Counted from the stretch's first letter, positions 8,503-19,836 are shown. The stretch: DNA of 20,092 bases from Saccoglossus kowalevskii (GCF_000003605.2 NW_003120935.1:194219-214310); one strand, 5' to 3'. Program-made: numbers and translations. The notes: a model not told the origin generated them from the sequence alone.

Positions 8503-10356
8503 ATAAAGTTTTGTCATTTGAGAACTCCGCTTCAAACGCACAATACTTCATCACATAGAATGTGAACAACATTATCGTTCATTTTATTAAATCCAAAAAA
8601 AGTATCTTTACGTCTGTGCATATTGGTCGAGATTTGAACATTTCTTGTAGATATTACACGAATGTGACATAATTGGTAATAACAGTCAATTGTCGATTTG
8701 TATTCAATGGATACTTTCAAAAATGCATTTATGTTGAACAGAACATGACGAATTACTGGCGCACATTAAGACAAGTGGCGAGTATTGAAGATTCAACATC
8801 GACATTGCGCATGAAAAATACACATGCATAGGATACAAACAATAATGGTCGCGTTTCACTGCACACGATGAACTGAAACTCTTTAATACAATAAAATAAC
8901 CAATTATTTCAAGCCGTGTTACTGCCATTTCTTTCATTAATCCAGCGTGGAATTAAATTTGTTGAAGTAGAACGGTTGGGAAATAACACTATAGGTAAAA
9001 CAAAACTCGGCGCTGAGCGGGAAAACCATTCTTGTCGTGTAATCATGTATTAATAATCCCAGACGTCTAGATGCAAATTGGAGTCTGGTCACGTGTCACT
9101 GTTTTTTACAACGATTGTGTCTTTCACCGACAATGTTTTCTCCGAGGCAAAAATACCGTTAATGAATAAAAGTTACCCGAAAAAAAAAGGCACAGTAGAG
9201 TTGAAAAGCGGAAACAGTTAAAAACCTGATGTGTTATGTATCATTGTATTTGGCATATGAAAGCAGAGAAGAATGAAGAAACATTAATATCGCCATCCCT
9301 CATATAAATTTAGAGATTTTAAATTTAACAAATGGGCCCCTTGTAGGTTTCTGACGACGTCATCAACTTCGTGCATATGAAAAATGACACTTTTTTCGGG
9401 ATTTCAAGTTTTTTTTTCAAATGCAGTGGTGTGATAGCCAGATATTTTGAGGACTATTTTACTGTTATTGCATGAAGTACATGGACAATTATATCACGTG
9501 CTGGCCAACACATCGACTCAGCGATAGCAATGACACCAACAATAAATACCCCCCCCCCCCAAAAAAGCGCCGCTGTTATTGCTTTTTTGCTCCCGTGCAG
9601 TGTATTTTTAGGTCTGACCGCACGAGAAGCTTTGTAGAATTGAAACAACGGCGTCACAACATCACCCTATGTGATCAGTGGGCGCAACGATTGCTGGCAG
9701 CATTCAACGATTAGTAAGCGTCTGCACAACGTGCCAGTCAACGTAATATAAACAGCCGTCTTTATACCGAGATTAGAAGGACATTATTTACTAAGCATGA
9801 CTGCCCATCTATCTGACATTTCGTCTGGTGATGCATTTCACTGTTTCTCATTTCATTTTCCCAATAGAATCAAATGGTTTTCAATTGTCTACTATTTCAC
9901 GTTCAACTCAACATAACCAATTCATCATGTCTAATTCATACAGGTGGGAAGAATAGTTAGATTCCATACAACTAACGTTAGGAACATGCTTATAGAAAAC
10001 TCTGGCTGCTTATTGTCCATGTCGAGTTTCTTTTAAACTCGTACTCACTGATTAAGAAACATGTTTTCTTTTGAAGAAGGTGATTGAAAAGTAAATTAGT
10101 CATATTGCGATGGATCAGCGGGAAGCAATAAATTGAATGATAACAAGGGCCCGCAACGCAACTGCCAGAAAACTAATTGTCGGTACTCACCCCTACTGAA
10201 TACACCAGATCAGATTCAACAAAATTTTGGTGTAAAAACCTGGTATCACTCACTTAGCGATGTGAAGTCTACGGTGTTAGTCGTAACGTCCGACTACTAC
10301 ATCATGTCACGCGAATCGGGTCTCTCTGAACAGACAGTAAATATATCGGCAAACAC
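8503..10356. other. non-coding stretch, no gene seen
   Basis: No recognisable gene. It holds the poly-C and hairpin feature near 9549 and several CACGTG E-boxes (for example near 9091 and 9495) that are not clustered with other promoter motifs. The open frame at 10133-10438 begins with TTG, not ATG, and its translation matches no known family. Confidence 0.5.
9549..9588. repeat. C12 run followed by an A6/T6 hairpin
   Basis: Twelve C bases (9549-9560) are followed by AAAAAAGC (9561-9568), which pairs exactly with GCTTTTTT (9581-9588). Homopolymers like this mutate readily and make the overlapping open frames unreliable. Confidence 0.85.
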
Positions 10357-10372
10357 GATACGCATGCGTATC
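10357..10372. repeat. 16-bp perfect palindrome
   Basis: GATACGCATGCGTATC is identical to its reverse complement. About 0.3 such 16-bp palindromes would be expected by chance in this length, and the window has two. No function is evident. Confidence 0.85.
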
Positions 10373-13022
10373 AATACAAACATATGCACATATGCCTATA
10401 CATACGTGGCTATTGCGTACAATACATTTCATCATTAACTCATGATCTAATTTCTTTCAAGTATCATTTCGGGTTTACGGAAACCTATCCTCAGACCGAT
10501 ATCGATACTGTTACGAAACTAGAAATAATAAATGTGCACGTATATATCGCACGCTATCCAATCATTTTCGCTGTCAGAGAGAAAGACGGCATATTTAATA
10601 TAAATAAATTAAAGAACATTTCTTCGCGAAAGCACGTAGTTAAATTACCCAAGTAATAATATGTATTAATTAACCTCTCGTGTTCCAGCGGTGTTAATAT
10701 AGTGATTCTCGGTAGCAGTCTCTAGGTGGCGCTCACCACACAGCCATCGACACTTTATTTTGTCTAGGATCTATTTAATATATTGATTGATGTTGTCAAT
10801 CATTGTTCTCACATGCTTTCACTCTACGTGTAAAACTTGATTGTTACCAAAATGTGTCTCATTGATCCTTCACAGAACAAATATTGGCAACTATTGAAAA
10901 CTGTCAATTTAGCTTGCATGTATCATCCCCACAAACAGTATTTACGACTGAATTTGTCCCCAATTGAATTAACGATTCCCAATAAAAAAAATCATTAAAA
11001 AGACAGAGTCATTAAAAACTACATCGCCTTGAACCAGAACCAATGACATTGGTATTAATTTATACTATCTAATTTGTAAAGCACTAGAAAACTATGTGTA
11101 GTTTATGACCTCAATAAAATTGGAGTTAGCAGGGACGGTTGTGGGATTTTTTGGTGACGGAATGGAAGCGATGATTTCATTATCACACTGAATTATAAGT
11201 TATGTTGGGCTTGGTATGCCAGTGTTTTCAAGTGCTAGTTTTGGCTACCCACATAAGACGATGATGGGAATAAACAGTTAAATCAATCACATAATCACAC
11301 AGACAACAACATTACTACTTCGACAAATTATAAGATATCATGATGCAGTAAATGTGTTCTATATGATTGGCGTGTGTGTTTTGCTTAATTATAGTAGTAG
11401 TTCAAATTGAAGATGTTGAACTTAACCTCTATAAACCTTTACGATAATTGCCTAGGAAATAGTTAAACATATTAGGAAAACACACTAGTCGTATCACACG
11501 CTGTTTCCAATCCATACACATCTCAACCGAACAACGCCACGCCTAACTGCGGTAGATGTGTTGGTTTGCGTCTTCCCAGACTGACTAGATCGAACAAATG
11601 TATTTGAGAAAGGGTGTGAGAAGCCTCATGATGACAGGAAACTATTGAAATATTGGCATTGGAATATACAAGCACGTCCACGTCTGACAAAACAACTACG
11701 TCGTCAGTGTATGTAGCTTCCCACGGATTGTGAATTTGTTCCTGACCCACAGTGCGTGCAATCATTGCAATCAATATGCGATTTGCTCAAAGGAAGACAC
11801 AATATCTGAGTTATCGATGCAACACGCAATAATCTCGGTAGATAAGTTTAAATGAAGTATCGACTGGCCACATAATTAAATGTTATCTAAACCCATATCT
11901 GTGTTTTGATGGCATATGTAAGGCATTAAGATGACGTGGGAAAGTGACGTACATCTACCTGATCTGTAACCCATATGGTTAACTAATCCTAACTCGTCAA
12001 CAAAATTCACTAAAACTGAAGGTAATTTCTTTTATGAAGGTCATGTGCATTTAATTTGTTTTTCATCCTTCAGAAATTATTATTGTTCGTTCAGCTTGAT
12101 TGCATTGCAGTGAAGAAAAACTTGTGCTTCTCAAGTTTCACGAAATAAAGTTTGCGAGATTTTTTATGACGTTCTATATCGCAGTAACAAGGTAAATATC
12201 GTTGCCATGGTCGGTAAATCGGTGTTCAAATATAAATACCACAGTGGATATTGCGAATATTATAAAAATATCAGTGGAAACCCGACCGCCGTGTTTTTGT
12301 TTCAGAAAAACGTATTTATCAAGCCAGCCTTCACGATCACTGGCTGTTTTAATAATGTATATTTTCATTTTATCACTTCTCTATTTTTCTTTCAATTCTG
12401 CACAATGCAGAATATTCGTTCGATACTACTGTTGGTAATCGACCCACAGTACGTGACGTAAACGTCGTCTTTGTGTCTAGCATATTGATTGCTAAATGCG
12501 TGTCTCTTTTTAAAGCCACGTTTGTGTCATATACGTATGATTTTATCTTGAAGCAACATTCCAAAACTGTTTTACAAAAGAAATCTTTTACTGTGTTATT
12601 ATCGCATTCATGCTACTGTATTAATGCGTATACATTGTTAATATTGTCAATATAAAAGTTGCATTCACACTTTGCAAATATAAGAAATATTCCATCCAGC
12701 ACAGGCTAAACACATAAAACCTTTGAAGAATATATTTAATAAGAAATATTAAAAGTAGAAATCCTGTCCTGACCTTCCCACATATTTCACTTTGACAGTT
12801 CTTATTCCTTACACAAACATACCTACAACATACCAGTAACTGATTGACAAAACCTCTCATCTCAGTCAGAGTCTCAACTCAGCCAATTTAAGATGTACCC
12901 TCAAATTCATATTTTGTAGATAATTTCTCATCAACGATCTAAACATTTTATCGAGTGTATATTGATCATAATTTCAACTATACGAGAAACAAATGATGTA
13001 ACCGCATATGCCCGCAATATCG
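10373..13022. other. A+T-rich non-coding stretch
   Basis: No gene is called. The minus-strand frame 11523-11774 contains Tyr-Thr-Asp-Asp, which recalls a reverse-transcriptase active site, but nothing around it supports that. The plus-strand frame 12207-12461 starts at an ATG in a GCCATGG context and runs 84 codons without a recognisable domain. Confidence 0.5.
10719..10732 (+). promoter_or_regulatory. CTCF-like core motif
   Basis: TCTCTAGGTGGCGC matches 12 of 14 positions of the CTCF core (CCASYAGRKGGCRS), including the whole AGGTGGCGC half. CTCF and its site are conserved across bilaterians. A single motif without binding data is weak evidence, and GGTGGCGC strings also occur in repeats. 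Confidence 0.25.
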
Positions 13023-13178
13023 TATAGCGTCATACGTACGTGGTCCGTAAACATTAACCACGCTCGTGCCACTATATATTGTCATACATACGTTGTCCGT
13101 AAACATGAACCACGCTCGCGCCACCTTATAGCGCCATTGATACGCGATCCGTACATTTTTCCCGCGCTCACGTTATCC
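13023..13178. repeat. three tandem copies of a 52-bp unit
   Basis: Units start at 13023, 13075 and 13127, exactly 52 bases apart, each beginning TATAGCG or TATATTG. Units 1 and 2 share GTCATAC, GTCCGTAAACAT and AACCACGCTCG. Unit 3 is more diverged but keeps TATAGCG, ATCCGTA and CGCGCTC. The unit is richer in G+C and CpG than the surroundings. Because 52 is not a multiple of three, the repeat does not encode a protein repeat. No fourth copy is clear on either side. It is a short minisatellite or the remains of a satellite array. Confidence 0.9.
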
Positions 13179-13424
13179 TACAACTGCATGAATACTCAAC
13201 CCACACACAATACACGTGCGCGATCACAAATACTCAATATGATAATGCAGTACGCAGCGTAAAATTTCTTTCAGAAGCAAATAGACGCACAATAATATGC
13301 ATATGTATCACAATGTTAGTTTATTATGGAAAGAGAGTTAATATGATTACAAAATAAATTGATGCACGTGGTCAGGTATTTATTTCGAAATATTTGTTTT
13401 TCTTTCAAGGTATACGTATTTGTA

Positions 13425-13452
13425 TCATGTTCAATTATTTTATTGAACATGA
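13425..13452. repeat. perfect hairpin, 11-bp stem and 6-base loop
   Basis: TCATGTTCAAT (13425-13435) pairs exactly with ATTGAACATGA (13442-13452) across TATTTT. Outside it the pairing stops. No T run or other sign of an RNA gene is present, so it is recorded only as an inverted repeat. Confidence 0.8.
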
Positions 13453-14474
13453 CAACAAAAGAATCATGGGAGCGTAAAACATTGGAGCAGGATTTTATTG
13501 CAAACCAATCAATTTTGAATTAAAAGATGAATAGTAAAACCCAGGGAACACTCAACGGGGCAATTGTTCCAAAGATGTTGTTTTCTTATTTTTTCGTAGT
13601 GGTCATTTCGGGTTTTGTTTGACTTATAAGATAAACAGAGTATCCCAGATACTAATCCCAAGTTGTATTATCATCATATCTATTCAACCCACAATCCTCT
13701 CAATCGTAAAATATCGCAGCATGTATTTAAATAGAAGTCAACACTTCAATGGTGCCAGTTGATGCATGTAGACCCTGTTGGAAATAGAATATATATATAT
13801 GTCAATCTTAATATATCAATACTTTTATAACTGTAACCCAAGGTGTATTGTGGTACTCCCAGTTAATTACATGGCATTTACTTTTGGATTGTATACCTTT
13901 ATTATCGTCATTTGTTTGAAATAATTTAAAGCTCAAACATTAATTTAACATCTTTTGTCACTGGTGAAGTATTTACTCTTTCGTTTTCTTCACATTTAAC
14001 GTTGATTTACAGATGACGCATGTTCAGATGTTTGAGTTGGTTATTTACTCCGCTATTTGGTAATCAATATATAGACTATGATCGTTTGTTTCCATTTCCC
14101 TTTTAGTTTCTGAACTAATGCATATGATTTGAAGTTGTTACTAGCAGAGGATTTTTTCCGTAAATTTGCCAAATTTGCAGATTTGATATAAATATGGATT
14201 TTTGCATTGGAGGTAAGTCATAGTTTAATGACGTCAGTAATCTGAATCTCTACAATAGAGACTAGAATTAATTTCTTCGAAACATCATGCATTAAGTAGA
14301 ATTGTGCAGTTACATAGCTCGGTGTTTGAGGTCTTGGTCTTCATTTATTCTAATTTAATTATAAATAGCTTCGACATGGCACTTTCTTGAGTTCCTCATT
14401 TTGAAACTCGATTACTGTCAACAATTAGCTTGATGTGTTATTTTACTTTTGCTTTTTATCATATACCTAGTATT

Positions 14475-14548
14475 GCCGGCCTCGCTATGGAAAGTGCGCC
14501 CTCACATCTGGGCTATAATTTTTCGATTCACGCCCGGCCCAGCGCGCC
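14475..14548. other. isolated G+C-rich patch
   Basis: This short patch begins with GCCGGCC and ends with CGCCCGGCCCAGCGCGCC, inside sequence that is otherwise strongly A+T-rich. It holds several GCGCC and GGGC words. It could be the remnant of a SINE or MITE, but no RNA polymerase III boxes or inverted ends were found. It lies just outside the left arm of the inverted-repeat pair at 14574. Confidence 0.4.
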
Positions 14549-14573
14549 AGTTTTAATCAATCAAAACAATACG

Positions 14574-14766
14574 CATTTGGTTCATAGCTTCACTTGCAAC
14601 TGAATTTGTAATATGTTTACAAGAAAATGACGCATACAATATAGAGACGCTTTCCATTCAGAATTCAGTTGTGAGATCTTTTACCCATAATGTCGAATAC
14701 TACATGTACATGGTCGGACGTTCATCGAAATAATAAGTATGATTAATGATAATTTTTCAGTGAATA
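14574..14766 (+). repeat. left arm of an inverted repeat pair (family 3)
   Basis: This arm aligns with the reverse complement of 16013-16191. The best part, 14689-14755, matches 16025-16091 over 67 bases with about 9 differences, including the identical run TCGGACGTTCATCGAAATAA. Outside that core, GCATACAATATAGA (from 14632) is identical in both arms, and weaker matches such as TTACAA and CATTTGG versus CATGTGG carry the homology outward. The left arm has about 14 extra bases between the two identical blocks. The outer limit is uncertain. Confidence 0.8.
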
Positions 14767-16012
14767 CATCAGATTCTAACGTTTTCAATCTGCACATTCT
14801 ATACACCTGTTAGTTATGTTGTTAGTAGTAATCTGCAAATATTAATTCCTGATTTTTAATTCCATTTGGGTACATCTTTTTTGAACTTTGGCATGAATCC
14901 AAATAAAAAGCAACATTTGTTCTGGTTCACATGTTTTATGGCTGTAAAGCTTTTATAGATTTTGTATTATTTATTATTTTTAGTTATTTCTTTATATTGC
15001 GTTGTCCCTTTTATTATTTGGTTATTTTTCCTTGAATACCATCTTTCAAGTTACATACAAAATGATAGTGTGCCCTATCGTATGTCACTTTCATATTTCT
15101 GTTTTTCTTCAGAACTAGTTCATAAATTCCGAGATATTTAGTTTTTTACATTGCATTCGTGATTGTAAATATTATTGAGTAAAACTACTGCCGTGTGAGT
15201 CCCATCGTTATTAACATTGTAATTACCGAATATCTAATTAGTGGATTGTTATGTAATTATTATTTGGGATACGAAATGGTATCCAATAGAATGGAAACAT
15301 TTGCGTAGTGATATAATATATTTACCAGTGGTATAATATATTTTTAAGTGGTATATTATATTTATTAATGGTATAACATAGTTATCATTGGTCTTTTTTG
15401 CCACAATAAACATCAATTCAACTCAAAGACTAATGAAATTCAAAATCAATTATAAGGCTTTCTCATGAGTCGTTCAGTGAATTATTTGAGAACCACAAAC
15501 AAATGTCATAATAATATACCAGCCAATGATAACACATACCACATTTTGTAACCTAAAAAAGACATGCCATTACTGCGCTCTGAGAGTGCGTAATTATACT
15601 ACAAACAATGACAATCATTTAGTTAGTAAGAGTTTATACATTTTCTCATCCGTGAGGTCAATAACTGCACGGACCACTCCTCCTCTTTGCGCATACAACA
15701 ACCATGCTATTCAAGTGATTTAGAATATATATCATCCAATCACGTAAACGTTCACAATAGTACGACTATTAAGACATCTATTGAAATACCTCATATACTA
15801 TGGCGGCACACTAAAAGCAAATTCCTGTAAATGAAGTAAATTGATGCGACTAACCAGTCAATGGGGCGCCATTAATACTCATTGCACTTGACACAAAAAC
15901 GCACTAATACAAACGCCATTAATAATTAATAAGAATAAGCGCTGTTTTGTGAAATAATTAAGTTCTGGCCAAGTTCCATGTAAGCAGCGCTTCGTTTCTT
16001 AATTACGTAGTA
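14767..16012. other. 1.25-kb spacer between the family 3 arms
   Basis: The spacer is A+T-rich and has no coding frame above about 65 codons. The only structure is the 20-bp-unit tandem array at 15307-15392. The first part is T-rich on the plus strand. If the arms are ends of one element, this is its internal, non-coding body. Confidence 0.5.
15307..15392. repeat. tandem array, 20-bp unit, four copies plus a partial
   Basis: Units start at 15307, 15327, 15347 and 15367, with a partial at 15387, all exactly 20 bases apart. Each has the form AGTGGTATAATATATTTNNN, with the head AGTG, AGTG, AGTG, AATG and ATTG in successive copies. The last full copy is the most diverged. It is a small minisatellite. 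Confidence 0.9.
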
Positions 16013-16191
16013 TATTTCATACTGAAATTACCATTTATTACACTTTTTATTTCGATGAACGTCCGATCATATACATGTAGTGATCGACATTGTGGATGAA
16101 ACAACTCAAAACTGATTGTTCTATATTGTATGCATCATTGTGTTTGTAAGTGATTGTAACGTACATCTGAGCTAAGATGATCATCCACATG
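16013..16191 (-). repeat. right arm of the inverted repeat pair (family 3)
   Basis: This is the reverse-complement partner of 14574-14766. The conserved core is 16025-16091, and the GCATACAATATAGA block reads on the minus strand from 16133. The arm ends about a dozen bases before the long (TTA)n tract. Whether the two arms are ends of one element or two separate insertions of one family cannot be decided here. Confidence 0.8.
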
Positions 16192-16202
16192 TGTGTTTCC
16201 TC

Positions 16203-16204
<2 letters not shown>

Positions 16205-16260
<56 letters not shown>
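16205..16260. repeat. (TTA)n microsatellite, about 18.7 units
   Basis: An uninterrupted TTA run of 56 bases. On the plus strand one frame reads it as a poly-leucine run, which is an artefact of the repeat and not a protein. The purity suggests recent expansion. Confidence 0.97.
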
Positions 16261-17174
16261 TGTTGTTTATTTAGTTTTATTCTCTCGAGTTAGTAATTTA
16301 GTGATATTATTAGACTATATTTTACTGTATCTTTTTGTCCTTATTTTATACAATGCCAAGCTATATTCGCCGAGATACAACAATTGAAATTATACCGTAA
16401 TGCATGTGTCTCTATTGTAAAGAAACACAGATTCAAGTTACATAAGCCATTTAGTAATAACTACTATCAGCACGAACGCAATAGAAATCAGTTGCAATGT
16501 CAAGTTAAAGCTGATATATCAATATTACTATCCAATCATTGTGTTTCTCTCCAATCTTTAATCTAGAGGTATACAAGGACATCTCATTGTATATTTCTTT
16601 AGTTGCATCCGTGTCATATTGTAGTTCCTTTGTTGTAACACTGTACGAATAAATAGTGTATTGTTTAGATGTGTATTACGCTGCCTTTATTATCTGAACC
16701 TGATCGAATGTGAGCGAATATCACCCACACAAACGAGCCAAATTCGTCGATTTCTGGATCGTATCGACCATCGAATAACACAAGAAGGTTTTATTAGTGG
16801 GTGGTCTCAATCGAATCAATGTGACTACTGATTAATCCATACATAATTAAAAACATAACCTATCGTCAGACTTAAATGCACTCGTATATTGATTTTTGTT
16901 TTGTTTTAACTGGTTTGATTGTATTTACGTACAGTACTAAATGATTATCGTAAGTGATTCTGACATAGATCGGCTACGCTATTGAGTGGTTGTAGTCGAA
17001 ATAAAATAAGTCAAACTAGAGTAAGTCAAAATAACATATTAAGTTGAAATAACATATGTTGAAATATAATATGAAACAATGTGAATTGAAGTTGAAGACT
17101 GTACGAACGACGTTTTAATTCATGATTAATCGAAGTCCAATGTGTTCATTAACAAGAAACAACAACATCCAACA
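16261..17174. other. A+T-rich non-coding stretch
   Basis: No gene is recognised. Apart from the degenerate array at 16993-17073, no repeat was seen. Confidence 0.55.
16993..17073. repeat. degenerate minisatellite, 15-18 bp unit, about five copies
   Basis: Successive units begin TAGTCGAAATA, AAGTCAAACTA, AAGTCAAAATA, AAGTTGAAATA and TTGAAATATA. The third (17023-17040) and fourth (17041-17058) are 18 bases each and match at 15 of 18 positions. The first two units are 15 bases. Confidence 0.7.
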
Positions 17175-17240
17175 CAGGGACGAACTGGGACCACGGCACT
17201 GGACTTTCTCGCTATTAGGTCCATCAAAAAACCGGCGGTG
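17175..17240 (+). mobile_element. single end of a hAT-like DNA transposon
   Basis: CAGGGACGAACTGGGACC at the start resembles hAT-type ends of the form CAGGGACGGACTGG that recur in animal genomes. It is followed by G+C-rich sequence unlike its surroundings, ending GGCGGTGGGGTGG. The internal words GGAC and GTCC, and CCACGG and CCGGCGGTGG, are partly self-complementary. No matching right end (CCAGTTCGTCCCTG or similar) was found downstream, so only one end survives or the other lies outside what I can recognise. The family assignment rests on a remembered terminal pattern. Confidence 0.4.
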
Positions 17241-19687
17241 GGGTGGCAATAGTGCTATAATGGTATATTGTCTGTAATGACAGAACCCACACAGATGAAC
17301 TGTTTATGATTATTTATTCAGGAACCCAAGAACATTAATATTCAAGAACGACTAAACATCATTTACATCTCTTAAACAAAAACGAACATCTAGACATTGT
17401 ATTTTATACAGCCATATTACAGTCACTATGCTTGCATTTTAATGAGAGAAACATCTATACCACTGTTGTTTGTAACTGGCTTTTCCAACAATATTTACAC
17501 TGAGCAGTCATTCTGAATGTTGGTTTTTAAAGGCTGGAACAATTAGAGCTGAGGCCCGACGTATAAATATCTTGACATATAGAGTATTTTTTTCAGACTG
17601 TGCAGATGAAATAAATTACAACGAAGTAAAGTAAAGATTATTTTACAATATTATTCTCCGCTCATTACTCTAGAAATCATTCATTTATAATGAGGAAATA
17701 CTCATAATGCAGAATCCAATATATACATATATCGATACCTCTAGTATCAAAAAAGCAATATGTCAGCATATGAAACAATGCCAGGATCGTTTTCGATCCT
17801 CTAAACCCATTCTCAGACACTTAGTGAGAAATAAATCAGAAATATGTCAGTATCTTGTGCTAGATAATAGTATCATCATTAGTCTCATGGAATCGATTGA
17901 TATCAAATACTCTTTATAAATATTTTATAATTTATTCTTGGCAACAAAAAAGAATTTGTTGTGGCAATTCTGGCCGTTTTGTATTGGTGACACGAAAACC
18001 CATATTTTATCCAATTTGTATTATATTAACTTTAAAAAGGTAGTGTGTAACCAGTCTATATCGAATCAATGAATGATGGCCATGCTTTGTTAGTTTTGAA
18101 ATAAATTTACTATTGGTTCTAAAGGAGGAAGTATCATATCATATTAAAATTAAAATATCATATCAAATTGACTGGTGGTGTAGGATGAAATAGGTATATA
18201 TAATAATTTTAGTTGTACTTTTTATCACAAAAATCGGAGCTAAATTTCTAAAGAGTTTCAACAATTTATATCCTGTTTTAACATCCTGTTCGATAGCATT
18301 TTGACCAGTGAACATTGTCTTCAATTATTACCAAATATTACCAATATCTTCTACATGAGTAGGTTTCTTGAAGATGTTCATATTTACAATCAAAAATTAA
18401 ATGTCTCTGGTCTTTTCCTGATTGATAACAATGTTAATTCCAGGCGTGACTAACACAGCGAGTATTTTATATTTCCACCGTGTATTTCTGTGACACTCAA
18501 TAATAATGAATAATTCAATTTGATTAATTTACTGTTACAACAAAACTAACATTCCCCTACTCAATAATAACAACTAGGCTATCGGCAAGCTCATACGAAT
18601 AAAAAGTCGATAAAGAAGACCTCATACCTTTGAAAATAGAATTCGCTTTTGGTCGTTGTAGAATATCGTACAGAGTATTCCAATATTAGATCCACATGCA
18701 CACATACATCAATGGGGTTCAGCAAGACATTCAGATCGTAAATACGCAGACAACGTTACGTACATACAGATGGTCGCGGAGACAGTGGATCTGTGAGCAC
18801 CAGCTCATGTACAAATAAGTAGAACATATAAAATACACTGATGAGAAAAACTTGATGCATTTTTATTGTATGTCATCATTTTGTGATTTAGTTCACATCG
18901 CGCAAATTGGAAACAAATAATTCACATTCACCGAAAGATGGGAATATAAACAACATGATGAACGAAGCACCCTAATTTTCAGATCAAGGAATGCAACTCC
19001 TTGTAATTTACAGCAATATCAACAAATTTGACTTTTCCCACGTTTTTTTTTGGTCAAGGGTAAGCCTCAAACTTTCTGTATTTGTCACGCAGGCTATGAC
19101 CTTGTCGAAGGCAACGAGGTTTAAATGAAGATAAGCTAATTCCCGGGTGTTGTTTCCAAGGAAATGTGCATGGTTTACACACTTTTGCACGTGGGAGTTA
19201 GCACAATATGGCCCTTGACAGAAACAAGCCTTGAACTTTAGTTGAATTCCAGATCTATTTAATCTGAATATGGAATTATAGATAAAATAACGCGATGGTT
19301 TTTTTTTGTCGGTTATTTGCCAACCAGTAGCTGCGCATGAGTACGCATAAGCAGCGTGAACAAGTCCGAACTCTTAAGTAGGGCCGATATTTATTTATGA
19401 ACCTAAACCATGATACATACACATGGTTTATATGCAGCATTATGACACTAAAACGTAAGCAAGTGCAGTGTGTTAGCAACTTGTATCCTCATAGCATCAA
19501 CTTGAGTGCGCCTAAATCACACATGATTTACGGCGATCACGCCATCACCGGGAACTCAATCGGCGCCTTTTCTCACCGAGAGACTGTGTATCTTTAAAAT
19601 ACATTGACTGTACTAGCCAGATAGCCATACTCGTTACGAACAAGTCCGCTTCACAATCATGGTTAAGAGGGATGCCTTTGTTTGTCC
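17241..19687. other. A+T-rich non-coding stretch
   Basis: No gene was recognised. Open frames are under about 75 codons. The only repeat seen is the short direct repeat at 18132-18169. Confidence 0.55.
18132..18169. repeat. 14-bp direct repeat
   Basis: TATCATATCATATT (18132-18145) and TATCATATCAAATT (18156-18169) differ at one base and are separated by ten A+T bases. Confidence 0.65.
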
Positions 19688-19744
19688 AATCACGATCGTG
19701 ATTATGTGTTCAATTACGCTCAATCACGCCATGTACTGTGATTG
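19688..19744. repeat. 16-bp perfect palindrome plus inverted CAATCAC words
   Basis: AATCACGATCGTGATT (19688-19703) is a perfect palindrome. CAATCAC follows at 19721-19727 and its reverse complement GTGATTG at 19738-19744, with the variant CAATTACG between them at 19711-19718. The word CAATCACG and its complement thus appear five times within 60 bases. This could be a multi-site binding region or decayed ends of a small element. Confidence 0.6.
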
Positions 19745-19768
19745 TCGCGAATGATTATTAACAGCCAT

Positions 19769-19836
19769 CCGCAATATGCGGGGTTTTACTATACAGAGGT
19801 TTTCCGTACGTTTGCAATTTTCAGCATGCAAACGTA
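19769..19836. repeat. two adjacent hairpins
   Basis: CCGCA (19769-19773) pairs with TGCGG (19777-19781) over a 3-base loop. TACGTTTGCA (19807-19816) pairs exactly with TGCAAACGTA (19827-19836) over a 10-base loop. Both lie just left of repeat family 2 copy B and may belong to the same insertion, but they are not found beside copy A. Confidence 0.6.

Larger units (their letters stand above)
13179..14573. other. A+T-rich non-coding stretch
   Basis: No gene was found. It contains the hairpin at 13425, an (AT)6 run at 13789-13800 and a perfect CRE palindrome (TGACGTCA) at 14229-14236. A consensus splice donor GAG|GTAAGT falls with its cut after 14212. The second half is visibly T-rich on the plus strand. 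Confidence 0.5.

Noticed and set aside
10133-10656. Two overlapping plus-strand frames of 101 and 90 codons
   Set aside because: The first starts with TTG, they are in different frames, and neither translation shows a recognisable domain or splice arrangement.
11523-11774. Minus-strand frame containing Tyr-Thr-Asp-Asp followed by hydrophobic residues, recalling a reverse-transcriptase active site
   Set aside because: No other reverse-transcriptase block is visible before or after it, the frame starts with TTG and is bounded by a nearby stop, and the length is within chance.
13008-13262. 84-codon plus-strand frame beginning with ATG across the 52-bp repeats
   Set aside because: The repeat period is not a multiple of three, so the frame does not follow the repeat, and it is a by-product of the locally higher G+C content.
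16193-16387. Plus-strand frame with a long leucine run
   Set aside because: It is the (TTA)n microsatellite read in frame.
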